From the NCBI GenBank assembly GCA_020354125.1, contig CP070643.1, forward strand, positions 1,774,147 to 1,819,305: DNA of 45,159 nucleotides, in the 5' to 3' direction. This DNA is from Betaproteobacteria bacterium. Lineage in GTDB: Bacteria; Pseudomonadota; Gammaproteobacteria; Burkholderiales; Eutrophovitaceae. Shown piece after piece: positions 37,276 to 44,770 of this stretch. The translations under genes and the position numbers were made by a program. Every line of letters begins with the position of its first letter. Positions within the stretch are counted from its first letter, which is position 1. Below the pieces are notes generated by a model, which was not told the origin of the DNA, did not search any database, and saw only the letters and a list, made by a program, of their open reading frames with translations.

Positions 37276-37914
37276 TCAGTCGCCGCCGCAGCCACCGTCG
37301 CCAGCACCGTCACTGCCACAGCTGGTGCCGCATCCTGACCCGCAGCCGATGCCACCGGCACAGTATGTATTGCTGCCCGGCCCGCAATTGAGTTCGTAGT
37401 GGAAGCCACCTGCAATTGCCAATGTTGCGTCCATCGCGAACAGCATCGGCAACCGAGTGGGTGCTTTAGGGTCAATCTTCTCGAGATGGCAGGCAATGCG
37501 CCAGGTGCGCTTGATGCCGTCGGTGGCGGTGCTCTGGTCGGCCATCGCCTCTGCTGGCGTGTGGTGCAAAAAACGCCCAAACGCCTTGCGGCAGAACTGT
37601 TCGTAGTTGCGGGTGAAGAGGATAAATGCATGCCAGGCGTCGTCGACCACTTGTGAAGGCATCGACACGAATCGGTTGTCGGCACGATTGCAGACCATAA
37701 ACCACTGCCGCAAGCCTTCGAAAACCTGGTGTTCTTGAATCTCGGTCAGACCGGGACGCACTTCGCGGAATTTGCTGCGTAGCCCGTCGGGAAACGCGTA
37801 GTTCGTAATATGCGCACGGCGCGACACTCGCACCGACCCCACGTACATCGCGAGCAGAATGACAATGACAATGAAGAGTATGACGTAGTCCATGGCGACC
37901 AGATCCACTGACAC
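37276..37914 (-). CDS. Membrane-anchored glycine-rich-domain protein with Cys/Gly tail
   Basis: Up to 212 residues from GTG 37914 (AGGG upstream); an ATG seven codons later is an alternative. A single N-terminal membrane segment (YVILFIVIVILLAMYVG) is followed by a soluble domain with VVDDAWHAFILFTRNYEQFC. This resembles the glycine-rich domain family found in bacteria and plants. The last 45 residues are mainly Gly, Cys, Ser and Asp (CGPGSNTYCAGGIGCGSGCG), giving eight Cys, likely disulphide- or metal-bound. Function unknown. Confidence 0.75.
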   Translation of the reverse strand: MSVDLVAMDYVILFIVIVILLAMYVGSVRVSRRAHITNYAFPDGLRSKFREVRPGLTEIQEHQVFEGLRQWFMVCNRADNRFVSMPSQVVDDAWHAFILFTRNYEQFCRKAFGRFLHHTPAEAMADQSTATDGIKRTWRIACHLEKIDPKAPTRLPMLFAMDATLAIAGGFHYELNCGPGSNTYCAGGIGCGSGCGTSCGSDGAGDGGCGGD

Positions 37915-38030
37915 TACGCCCTACTAAAGCAAAACTGCGGCCAACAAAGCTGGCGTGAGGGCCACGAGGACGGCCCGAGCGAAAGCTGGATTTCGGCGGT
38001 GCTGTGGCGCTTGTGGATGCTACCGCCAAA

Positions 38031-38061
38031 ATACAAAGCCCGGCGGAGCGTCGCCGGGCTT
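38031..38061 (-). terminator. Rho-independent terminator for the cytochrome P460 gene
   Basis: On the minus strand AAGCCCGGCG pairs with CGCCGGGCTT around a six-base loop and is followed by TTGTATTTT. It lies about 90 bases beyond the cytochrome stop. Confidence 0.75.
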
Positions 38062-38148
38062 CATTTCCTCCTGGCCCTTTACCTACCCTTCGTCAAGGAA
38101 GGATGGAAAGGATAACGACGTTCGGGAAGCAACGTCAGAAGGCAGTCC

Positions 38149-38643
38149 TTATTTGACCGGGCCGGTAAAGATCCAGTCGTTGCCCTGCACCGCTCTGTGA
38201 CAGTTGATGCAACCGGGGACTTTGCCTTCTTTGTCGATAGCGCCGTTCGCTGCGTACTTGATCCAGTACCAGTCACCGGCATCGGGGTTATAGCCTGCTT
38301 TCTTGTACATGACGGTGACCGCGTCGAGTTTCGCATCCGGTGTGTAGTTCTCTTTGACGATGATGCCGCCGGAAGGGATTACACCCTTCTTGTCACGCAT
38401 GGCTTTCATCGCGTCCGGGGAGACGTAGGTGGTCAGCAACGCACCGTGCGGATGGGCGCCTTTGTAGAGCTTGCCTTTGCCCGGAAACAGCGGCCACTTG
38501 GTGTAGTCGTTCTTCTCGGTTATGTACTGGATGAACGCCTTGCCCTCGGTCGGAGCCATGTGACCGTCGGCCGACACGTGGGCAATTCCGGCTACGCCGA
38601 GCACGCCCGCCAGCAAGCTGGAAACAAGAAGTTTCTTTCTCAT
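38149..38643 (-). CDS. Cytochrome P460 family protein
   Basis: The start ATG 38643 is set by a GAGGAG ribosome site and by the signal peptide MRKKLLVSSLLAGVLGVAGI with cleavage after HVSA; the frame is open further upstream but without such support. 164 residues. A single c-type heme site CINCH (145-149) lies near the C-terminus, as in cytochrome P460, and the block GAHPHGALLTTYVS is typical of the family. Members oxidise hydroxylamine or detoxify nitrogen oxides in the periplasm; which activity this one has cannot be read from sequence. It is alone on its strand with its own terminator. Confidence 0.9.
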   Translation of the reverse strand: MRKKLLVSSLLAGVLGVAGIAHVSADGHMAPTEGKAFIQYITEKNDYTKWPLFPGKGKLYKGAHPHGALLTTYVSPDAMKAMRDKKGVIPSGGIIVKENYTPDAKLDAVTVMYKKAGYNPDAGDWYWIKYAANGAIDKEGKVPGCINCHRAVQGNDWIFTGPVK

Positions 38644-39119
38644 GAAAATCTCCTCAACAACCCGGTTTGCGTTCGCAAGAGCCAACGCTCTCCTACAAAC
38701 CGAGATACAGAAAAGCCGCCCGAGCGAATCCGGCGACACAGCGCAGAGATAGCAGATACGCCGGCCCCTTAAATTTAGATTCAATAACGACACGCCGTCA
38801 TTAAGCATCTTCATGTTGCCGGCGAATAAACAAAACATTGCAGTTCTCTTAACTTCAAGTGTCCATTTCTTGATCGTTTTGTGACCACAAAAAACCAGGG
38901 CGGAACGCAATACTCCTGTCACCCTCGAGTAATCCTCAGTTAACAAGACCTGCGTAGCGTTCGCCGCGAACCGTCAAGGTTCGTTGAACGCAACACGTTT
39001 ATCCAATAAGTCAGTTTTGCAAGATGAGCATTGATGGCGTCGAAAGTATTTCGTCGTCACGTCGACTCAGTAATCAATCGTAACTATCTTCGCAGCGCTG
39101 ACGGCCCTTGCCGTCCTTA
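38644..39119. other. Intergenic region upstream of cytochrome P460
   Basis: About 480 bases with no gene I can support. It should contain the cytochrome promoter. A small stem GAACC/GGTTC occurs near 38970-38985. The minus-strand open frame continues into part of it, but has no coding character. Confidence 0.5.
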
Positions 39120-39143
39120 CCCGCCGCCCGAACGGGCGGCGGG
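39120..39143. terminator. Perfect GC hairpin downstream of the glutamate-synthase-like gene
   Basis: CCCGCCGCCCG and CGGGCGGCGGG form an 11-base inverted repeat around AA, 23 bases beyond the stop of the minus-strand gene. It lacks a T run on the minus strand; the plus strand continues ATCTATTTT. It may terminate transcription or protect the 3' end. Confidence 0.55.
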
Positions 39144-39165
39144 ATCTATTTTCGCGGCCGATTGC

Positions 39166-40650
39166 CTACGCCGGCACGTAATCGGGATAGAGTTCGTTCA
39201 GTGGTACCGAGCGGCCAGTCTCGGTGACAATGCGGCAGTGAAACCTTCTGAGGCGACGCGGCTCGGTCACGCCGCACGAATGGGCAATTACACCCAGTTC
39301 GCGATGCATTGAATCAGCGTAGCGGCGCACCCGCTCGGACTTTGACTCCGGATTCAGCCCGCGTTGCAAACGCGGATTGTGCGTGGTGATGCCGGTCGGG
39401 CATGTGTTGCGGTTGCATTGCAGCGCCTGGATGCAGCCCAACGCAAACATGAAGCCGCGTGCAGATACGGCAAAGTCTGCTCCAGCGCACAATGCCCAGG
39501 CGACTTCGGCCGGGGTCACCAGCTTGCCGCTTGCGACCAGCTTGATGCGATCCCTGAGGTCGTGCTTATGCAACATATCGACGACCATTGGCAGACTTTC
39601 ACGAAGTGGCAGGCCCATATAGTCCATCAGACTCATTGGCGCTGCGCCGGTGCCGCCATCAGCACTGTCGACGGTGATGAAATCAGGTGCATCCTCTACC
39701 GGCCGCTTGGCAAGACTCTCAAACATCGTATCGAGCCAGCCATAGGCACCTATGACGGCTTTCAGTCCAACTGGTTTGCCGGTGACGTCGCGCACTCGAC
39801 AATAGAAGTCAACAAGTTCGTCAACGTTGTTGATCTCTGGATGCCGGTTGGGGCTGATCGAATCTTGACCCGCGGATATACCGCGTATCTGCGCGATCTC
39901 GTCGGTCACCTTGGCTCCGGGAAGGATGCCGCCCTTGCCGGGTTTCGCTCCCTGACTGAGCTTGATTTCGAACATGCGTACATTCTCAATAGCGGCCGCA
40001 TCTCGCAAGCGCCCATCGTCCAGGTCGCCACCCGCGTTACGCACGCCGTATTTTGCAGTGCCGATTTGGAAAACGAGGTCGGCCCCGCCTTGCAGGTGAT
40101 ACGGTGATACTGCGCCTTCACCGGTGTTTAGCCAGATGCCGGCTTCGCGTGCGCCTTTGGACAACGCCAACACCGCTGGCCTGGAAATGGCTCCATAACT
40201 CATGCCGGAAATGTTGAAGATCGAGCGCGTCGTGTAGGGCGACGCACAATGCGGCCCAATCGTGACCGCACCGAGCGGCACGGCATCCTCGTACAAGGTC
40301 GGAAACGGGCAATTGACGAATAGCACTGAGCCTGTGGGCCGGATATCGCGCGTCGAGCCAAACGGGGTGGTCGTATCACCGCCTTCCGATGCACGGTTGA
40401 CCCAATTGCGCTCGGCGCGATTGAACGGCAGTTCCTCGCGGTCCATGGCAAAGAAGTACTGCCGGAAGAACTCACCGAGCTTGGAAAATAGATAGCGGAA
40501 TCGCCCAATGACCGGGAAGTTGCGGCGGATCGCGTTGCGCGTCTGGCACACGTCCGCAACAAACAGCACCAATACATACAGCGCGCCGAGCCCTACAACA
40601 AAAACGAACACGACGGCCATCCACTGCAAGATGTTGAACGCGTAGTCCAT
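39166..40650 (-). CDS. FMN-binding glutamate synthase family protein with N-terminal membrane segment
   Basis: I use ATG 40650, since the 16 residues encoded upstream of it lack any family character and AAGG lies before this start. 494 residues. A membrane segment (MAVVFVFVVGLGALYVLVLF) is followed by the central glutamate synthase fold: SGMSYGAISRPA, TGEGAVSPYH, IKLSQGAKPGKGG and VDSADGGTGAAP, with the iron-sulphur cysteines in CNRNTCPTGITTHNP. Such stand-alone proteins lack the glutaminase domain and their substrates are mostly unknown. The cluster and FMN suggest a redox reaction at the cytosolic membrane face. Confidence 0.9.
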   Translation of the reverse strand: MDYAFNILQWMAVVFVFVVGLGALYVLVLFVADVCQTRNAIRRNFPVIGRFRYLFSKLGEFFRQYFFAMDREELPFNRAERNWVNRASEGGDTTTPFGSTRDIRPTGSVLFVNCPFPTLYEDAVPLGAVTIGPHCASPYTTRSIFNISGMSYGAISRPAVLALSKGAREAGIWLNTGEGAVSPYHLQGGADLVFQIGTAKYGVRNAGGDLDDGRLRDAAAIENVRMFEIKLSQGAKPGKGGILPGAKVTDEIAQIRGISAGQDSISPNRHPEINNVDELVDFYCRVRDVTGKPVGLKAVIGAYGWLDTMFESLAKRPVEDAPDFITVDSADGGTGAAPMSLMDYMGLPLRESLPMVVDMLHKHDLRDRIKLVASGKLVTPAEVAWALCAGADFAVSARGFMFALGCIQALQCNRNTCPTGITTHNPRLQRGLNPESKSERVRRYADSMHRELGVIAHSCGVTEPRRLRRFHCRIVTETGRSVPLNELYPDYVPA

Positions 40651-41070
40651 AGCAATCAGCGCCTTATTAGTCTGCAGGGCACGGGTGACAAGCACCACTG
40701 TATGCGCCGCAGTGATTCATGAGATTCGAGCGTCTCATCGTCGTCTGCGTCACAAACTGATGTCAACCGAGTGCCATCTCAAACGACTGTCATTTCAGAG
40801 AACTGCCTTTTCAGACAGCTGCGATGTCAAACGACTTCAAGTACGTAGCAGGCAGCGTAACGGACGCACCTGGATTGCACACTTGGCAGCAATCCGCTTC
40901 ACGCCTGCTCGGTAATTCCACACATTCTGGCTGCGCCATGCTTCGCAGCTTTGCGAGGCCCGAATCCTTAATTTGTAACCACTCGCACGGTAAATGATTC
41001 AAGCGAGATGACTACTCACTTTTTACTTAATTACTGCATCACTTAATCACTTTTAATTGGAGATACCACC
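40651..41070. other. 420-base divergent intergenic region with short repeats
   Basis: Three near-copies of GATGTCAAACGACT lie at 40759-40772, 40775-40788 and 40823-40836, the first two 16 bases apart. They may be operator sites between two divergent genes. A T-rich stretch follows, and AATTGGAGAT precedes the start at 41071. Confidence 0.35.
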
Positions 41071-41313
41071 ATGATCAAAACCACCATCGCCGCCGTTCTG
41101 TTCGGTCTGTCCCTTAACGCCGTTGCCGCTGTTAGCGACATCTCGAGTGTCACGCACGGTTCGCAAGCTGGTCAGGAACTCAAGGTTGGCCAAATCAGCG
41201 AGCCTCGCTGGAGCGACCGCAATGCGCAGGACCCGCGCAGCGAAGCCAAGCCGTTCGCGAAAGCCGCTGGCAACTACAGCTTCGGCGACATCAGCTCGGT
41301 CACCCACAACTAA
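41071..41313 (+). CDS. Tiny secreted protein with a duplicated DISSVTH motif
   Basis: 80 residues from ATG 41071 with GGAG upstream. The signal peptide MIKTTIAAVLFGLSLNAVAA leaves about 60 mature residues. The motif SDISSVTHG occurs directly after the cleavage site and GDISSVTHN forms the extreme C-terminus, so the same seven residues bracket the mature peptide. The part between is hydrophilic and charged. No Cys. I do not recognise a family. A stable hairpin follows the stop by 50 bases. Confidence 0.7.
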   Translation: MIKTTIAAVLFGLSLNAVAAVSDISSVTHGSQAGQELKVGQISEPRWSDRNAQDPRSEAKPFAKAAGNYSFGDISSVTHN

Positions 41314-41362
41314 TCAGCTAGTCTGATTGAGTTGGATCTGGTCGGATCAACCGACCAAACGT

Positions 41363-41398
41363 GGGGGTCGTCAGGCAGAGAACCTGCTGACGACCCCC
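41363..41398. terminator. Long GC-rich hairpin after the tiny secreted protein gene
   Basis: GGGGGTCGTCAG pairs with CTGACGACCCCC, with a further inner CAG/CTG pairing and a one-base bulge. There is no T run, so it may act as a factor-dependent terminator or 3' stabiliser. Confidence 0.6.
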
Positions 41399-41613
41399 TC
41401 GCAGTTCTTCTGGCGCTGCAACCCAAGTCGGCGTATTGCGCGGTATCATGATGCCGCCGGCCTGAATCACCCCCTTCTCTACCGCTTCAATCTGTCGATC
41501 AGATTTTGGGCCGCTATCCTGCAAGGAAGCGGTTTCTACTTTGCGGCTGCCCGACTCAATACCTTGTGCGGGCAGCGCTCCGATACCTTTTCCTTTCACA
41601 TGACTTGCTCAGA

Positions 41614-41654
41614 ATTTGTCCATGGGATAGACTCTTTGTCTATACATTGTCCAC
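41614..41654 (+). promoter_or_regulatory. TTTGTCYA boxes upstream of the MerR gene
   Basis: TTTGTCCAT (41614-41622), TTTGTCTAT (41634-41642) and TTGTCCACA (41646-41654). The first two are 20 bases apart, about two helical turns. The MerR start is 19 bases beyond, so autoregulation is plausible. Confidence 0.55.
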
Positions 41655-41672
41655 ATTTGTTATGGCAGCTAA

Positions 41673-42686
41673 ATGAGCCAGCTTGATTATCGGCTCGCAC
41701 AGATAGATATGACGACGACACGAACCAATAGCGCGACGGCGGGATACCCGATTGGAGTGGTAGCGCGTTTGACAGGTATCCGCCCGACAACGCTGCGCAT
41801 CTGGGAACGCCGCTACGGCCTGGTGCGGCCCAGCCGAACCGAGGGAAAGAACCGCCTGTATAGCGAGGACGACCTCAGGCGCCTGACGCTGGTGAAAACT
41901 TTGGTCGACGCAGGACACCAGATCAGCCTGCTGGCACCGCTGAGCGCCGAGCAACTCAGGCACAGGCTGGAGAGCACCACGGCCCGACTCGTCGAGCCCG
42001 GCAAAGGGGATACCCCGCCTGTGCGCGTAACCGCGGTTGGCGGTTCAATGCCGGAAAGACTGAAAGCAACGAGTCAGATCGCGTCAGCTCAAGGAGTTGA
42101 ATTCACGGCAAGTTTTTCCAGCGAACAGGCTTTGTTGGACGACGCGGCGACCTCTGAATCGGATGTACTTTTGCTGGAGTACGCCACCGTACATCACGAC
42201 ACTCTTGCAAAAGTGCAGAGCCTGCTGACCGCCACCGGCGCCAGTCGTGCGGTCGTAGTCTACGGCATTGCTGCCAGCCAGGCCCTGCAAGATCTTGGCT
42301 CAGCCGGAGTAATCTGCTTGCGGGCACCCGTGCCAATTGCCGATCTCGTAAGCACCTGCCGAAACGTCTCGCGGCCTGGCCCGCCCGCGCTCGCAACAAT
42401 AGAAACCTACCCAAGTGAGCAAGTGCCGCCGCGCCGCTTCTCGCCCGAGCAGCTGGTACGAATCTCTACGCGGGCGCCCGCAATCGCATGCGAGTGCCCG
42501 CACCATCTAGTCGATCTCATTAACAGCATGGCGGCGTTCGAAACCTATAGCCGCGAGTGCGAGAACAAGAACCCCCAAGACGCACAGATACACGCGTTCC
42601 TGAGCGTCACTGCCGGCCGCAGCCGGGCCATGCTGGAAGCAGCCCTCCAGCGCGTCGCCGAATTCGAAGGCATCGATATTAGTTAA
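41673..42686 (+). CDS. MerR-family transcriptional regulator with large C-terminal domain
   Basis: 337 residues. The winged helix-turn-helix (about 25-92) reads IGVVARLTGIRPTTLRIWER and RYGLVRPSRTEGKNRLYSED. The rest resembles the effector part of LitR/CarH/MlrA-type regulators in length, with VVVYGIAASQALQDLG in a Rossmann-like arrangement, but the cobalamin motif ExxHxxG is not visible, so B12 or light sensing is not supported. The C-terminal helix region has two Cys near CECPHH. ATG 41673 has only a weak ribosome site; ATG 41709 is an alternative. TTTGTCYA boxes lie just upstream and again before the adhesin-E-like gene. Confidence 0.88.
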   Translation: MSQLDYRLAQIDMTTTRTNSATAGYPIGVVARLTGIRPTTLRIWERRYGLVRPSRTEGKNRLYSEDDLRRLTLVKTLVDAGHQISLLAPLSAEQLRHRLESTTARLVEPGKGDTPPVRVTAVGGSMPERLKATSQIASAQGVEFTASFSSEQALLDDAATSESDVLLLEYATVHHDTLAKVQSLLTATGASRAVVVYGIAASQALQDLGSAGVICLRAPVPIADLVSTCRNVSRPGPPALATIETYPSEQVPPRRFSPEQLVRISTRAPAIACECPHHLVDLINSMAAFETYSRECENKNPQDAQIHAFLSVTAGRSRAMLEAALQRVAEFEGIDIS

Positions 42687-42747
42687 TCCTCGCGTCTCGC
42701 GAGCCGGCGCCTCACTCAAGACGGCCGAAAGCAGTAGCCAAATGCCT

Positions 42748-42776
42748 CAGGGGGCGCAACCGCCCCCCCTGTTTTT
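42748..42776 (+). terminator. Rho-independent terminator after the MerR gene
   Basis: CAGGGGGCG pairs with CGCCCCC(CC)TG around CAAC, followed by five T. It lies about 60 bases beyond the MerR stop. Confidence 0.85.
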
Positions 42777-42844
42777 GTCCCTTCCATGCACGACCTGGCG
42801 CAGTTCCACCTCAACTTGGCAACCGGAAAGCCACCCGGCGTAAA

Positions 42845-42929
42845 TTTGTCGTAGAAATTTTGTGCATATTTCACACTATTGTTGTTGACCTTTTGTCCAT
42901 ATCTGTGTCAAAGTTTTGTCTAGGACAAA
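42845..42929 (+). promoter_or_regulatory. TTTGTC boxes and probable promoter upstream of the adhesin-E-like gene
   Basis: Boxes: TTTGTCGTA (42845-42853), TTTGTCCAT (42892-42900), TTTGTCTAG (42915-42923), and an inverted copy AGGACAAAG (42922-42930). The last two form the near-palindrome TTTTGTCTAGGACAAAG. TTGTTGACC just before 42891 could be part of a -35 element. The 338 bases between the MerR stop and the next gene hold only these sites and the terminator. Confidence 0.55.
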
Positions 42930-43024
42930 GGAATTCCGTGCCGTTCCGGGATCCTGATCCTGTAGCGGCAATTCAAAGCAACACGTTTTTTGACTTTTAA
43001 CTTATTTAATTCAAGGAGATAGAT

Positions 43025-43459
43025 ATGATTAAACGTACCATGTGCGCCGTCATGGCCTTCGCAATCACCGCTTCCGCCAACGCTGCTCCGGAATGGGTCA
43101 AACTGCCCAACTCCGTGGCAGATACGTCGTTCGTCAATCGCAGTTCCATCGAAACCCAGGGCGAATACGTAGACATCGAGATCTTGCGGAACTACGACGA
43201 AACGGTCGTGCTCGGCAACGATCCGGTATCCGACGCGCCGATGTACGCGCACCGCTCCGTAGAACTGATGTACGTCGTTGATTGCGAGTCCCGCAAGGTG
43301 GCACTCAAAGGCTGGAAGATGTTCGAAGGCAACTTCGGTGGTGGCGAAGTCGTCTGGGCCGACACCAATTGGGGAAAACCGGCCTTCGTTCGTGCCTCTG
43401 ATGAAGAGTCACGTGCCGTGATGGCCTCGGCCTGCGCTACCAAGTTGGCGACGCGATAA
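43025..43459 (+). CDS. Exported surface-adhesin-E-like protein
   Basis: 144 residues from ATG 43025 with AAGGAG upstream. The signal peptide MIKRTMCAVMAFAITASANA precedes APEWVKL. The mature domain has the order W, DTSFVNRSSI, YVDIEIL, VELMYVVDC and a second Cys near the end, like the surface-adhesin protein E family. It should be periplasmic or surface-associated. Function beyond the family name is unknown. It carries the same upstream TTTGTC boxes as the MerR gene. Confidence 0.75.
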   Translation: MIKRTMCAVMAFAITASANAAPEWVKLPNSVADTSFVNRSSIETQGEYVDIEILRNYDETVVLGNDPVSDAPMYAHRSVELMYVVDCESRKVALKGWKMFEGNFGGGEVVWADTNWGKPAFVRASDEESRAVMASACATKLATR

Positions 43460-43492
43460 ACCAGCAAATTATCAGCAAATGCGAAACAGGAC

Positions 43493-43540
43493 CCCCGGCA
43501 GCGTCGACATCAACTGCGTTGTCAACGTTAGCCGGGGTTT
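43493..43540 (+). terminator. Hairpin between adhesin-E-like and fasciclin genes
   Basis: CCCCGGC (43493-43499) pairs with GCCGGGG (43531-43537), followed by TTT. The loop is long (31 bases), so terminator strength is doubtful. Confidence 0.4.
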
Positions 43541-43599
43541 ACCGGGGCGCCAAGCAGCAGTCATAGATCTTCAAAACTTTTCCAACAGGAGACTTAGTC

Positions 43600-44100
43600 A
43601 TGTCCAGAATCAAAATCCTCAACTTCGCAGCAGTTCTTGCATTCGCCACTTCAGCCCTCGTGTTCTCAACCGCCAAGCCCGTTAAAGCAGACGTGTCCGA
43701 GCCGGCGACCATCGTTGACATCGCCGTAGCGGCAGGATATTTCGACACGCTCGTTGTCGCTCTCAAAGAAGCTGGTCTGGTCGAAACACTTGCCGGGGAG
43801 GGCCCCTTCACCGTATTCGCGCCGACCGATGAAGCGTTTGCAAGAATTCCTGCAGACCAGCTGAGCGCCTTGCTGACTGATAAAGAGATGCTCACCAGGG
43901 TGCTGACGTATCACGTCGTGCCCGGCACAGTCATGGCGGCCGACGTCAAAACCGGTGAAGTGAAGACAGTGGAGGGTTCGACACTGACCATTTCGACCCG
44001 CTACGGCGTCAAGGTCGATGATGCGAATGTCATCAAGACCGACATCGTCGCCAGCAACGGCGTCATTCACGTAATCGACAGCGTGGTTTTACCCAACTGA
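43600..44100 (+). CDS. Secreted fasciclin-domain protein
   Basis: 166 residues from ATG 43600 with AGGAG upstream. The signal peptide (to about residue 30) precedes one FAS1 domain with [52 protein letters not shown] and the final [13 protein letters not shown]. Both conserved FAS1 boxes (H1 and H2) and the YH motif are present. Such proteins are cell-surface or periplasmic and mediate adhesion or stress functions. A short perfect hairpin follows the stop. Confidence 0.93.
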   Translation: MSRIKILNFAAVLAFATSALVFSTAKPVKADVSEPATIVDIAVAAGYFDTLVVALKEAGLVETLAGEGPFTVFAPTDEAFARIPADQLSALLTDKEMLTRVLTYHVVPGTVMAADVKTGEVKTVEGSTLTISTRYGVKVDDANVIKTDIVASNGVIHVIDSVVLPN

Positions 44101-44119
44101 TTGAGCAGTTCGGATTCAA

Positions 44120-44139
44120 CCGGGTGCAAGCGCACCCGG
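44120..44139. terminator. Short perfect hairpin after the fasciclin gene
   Basis: CCGGGTGC/GCACCCGG around AAGC, 20 bases beyond the stop and without a T run. Confidence 0.5.
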
Positions 44140-44202
44140 CCACAGCCCAAATGACGCAACACCACATATTGCTCCACTTGCTGATTTAGAAAGGAGAACG
44201 AA

Positions 44203-44316
44203 ATGAGTGACTTAACTTTTCTGCTCGCCGGAATGTTCTGCTTCAGCCTCACCGCATTTGGTGTGGCAATGACCGTGCGGGAATTTCGTAACGTCGAAAG
44301 ACGCAACCGCAGATGA
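44203..44316 (+). CDS. Very small single-span membrane protein (37 residues)
   Basis: ATG 44203 has an excellent ribosome site (AAGGAG, six bases away). The product MSDLTFLLAGMFCFSLTAFG, continuing to a VAMTV stretch and a basic tail (REFRNVERRNRR), has one membrane helix and a cytosolic positive end. It lies about 100 bases after the fasciclin stop. No family recognised. Confidence 0.55.
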   Translation: MSDLTFLLAGMFCFSLTAFGVAMTVREFRNVERRNRR

Positions 44317-44552
44317 TGCGTGACAGCGTTTAGGTGCTGCCGCCGGGTAAACGGGCTGGCAGCCCCACCCGGTGGACCAGCACAGTAGTCCCCCGCGGCT
44401 GAACAGAAACCAAACCGCTATCTGGCGATAAGGCCATCCACCAAACAACGATCCGCAGTTGCTCCTGAAGCATTTGGTTCAATTGCTACCGACACATCGG
44501 CGCTGCCTGATGAAACACGTCAAGGCCGTTGCCACAACAAGGCAATCAAGCA

Positions 44553-44747
44553 GTGGAAAGCGATCTCTTTTTCTACACCACGAGCTATTTGACAGCACGC
44601 CTGGCCATCGTTGCCGCCTTTGTCTACGGCGTCTACCGCGTGCTTCGTGCAGGTCAAATGGATGCGGTTGCCGATGGTGGAGCAACACGCAGCCAGGTTA
44701 CAGAAGCCATACGCAAAGCAAATGCGGTTTGCGACGACGGCTGCTGA
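44553..44747 (+). CDS. Small membrane protein (64 residues)
   Basis: GTG 44553 has AAGG nine bases upstream; TTG 44529 is a longer option. One hydrophobic helix (LAIVAAFVYGVYRVL) is followed by a hydrophilic tail ending NAVCDDGC. No family recognised. It ends two bases before an inverted repeat shared with the opposite gene's stop. Confidence 0.45.
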   Translation: MESDLFFYTTSYLTARLAIVAAFVYGVYRVLRAGQMDAVADGGATRSQVTEAIRKANAVCDDGC

Positions 44748-44748
44748 C

Positions 44749-44770
44749 GTTCCCTGATCGCTCAGGGAAC
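44749..44770. terminator. Bidirectional stem-loop between convergent genes
   Basis: GTTCCCTGA/TCAGGGAAC around TCGC. The right arm includes the stop codon of the minus-strand oxidoreductase. No T run on either strand. Confidence 0.5.

Noticed and set aside
38644..38946. Longer N-terminus for the cytochrome P460 gene
   Set aside because: The extra 101 residues lack family character, while ATG 38643 has both a GAGGAG site and a signal peptide.
41673..42686. B12-dependent light-sensing LitR/CarH regulator
   Set aside because: The ExxHxxG cobalamin motif is not visible in the C-terminal domain.
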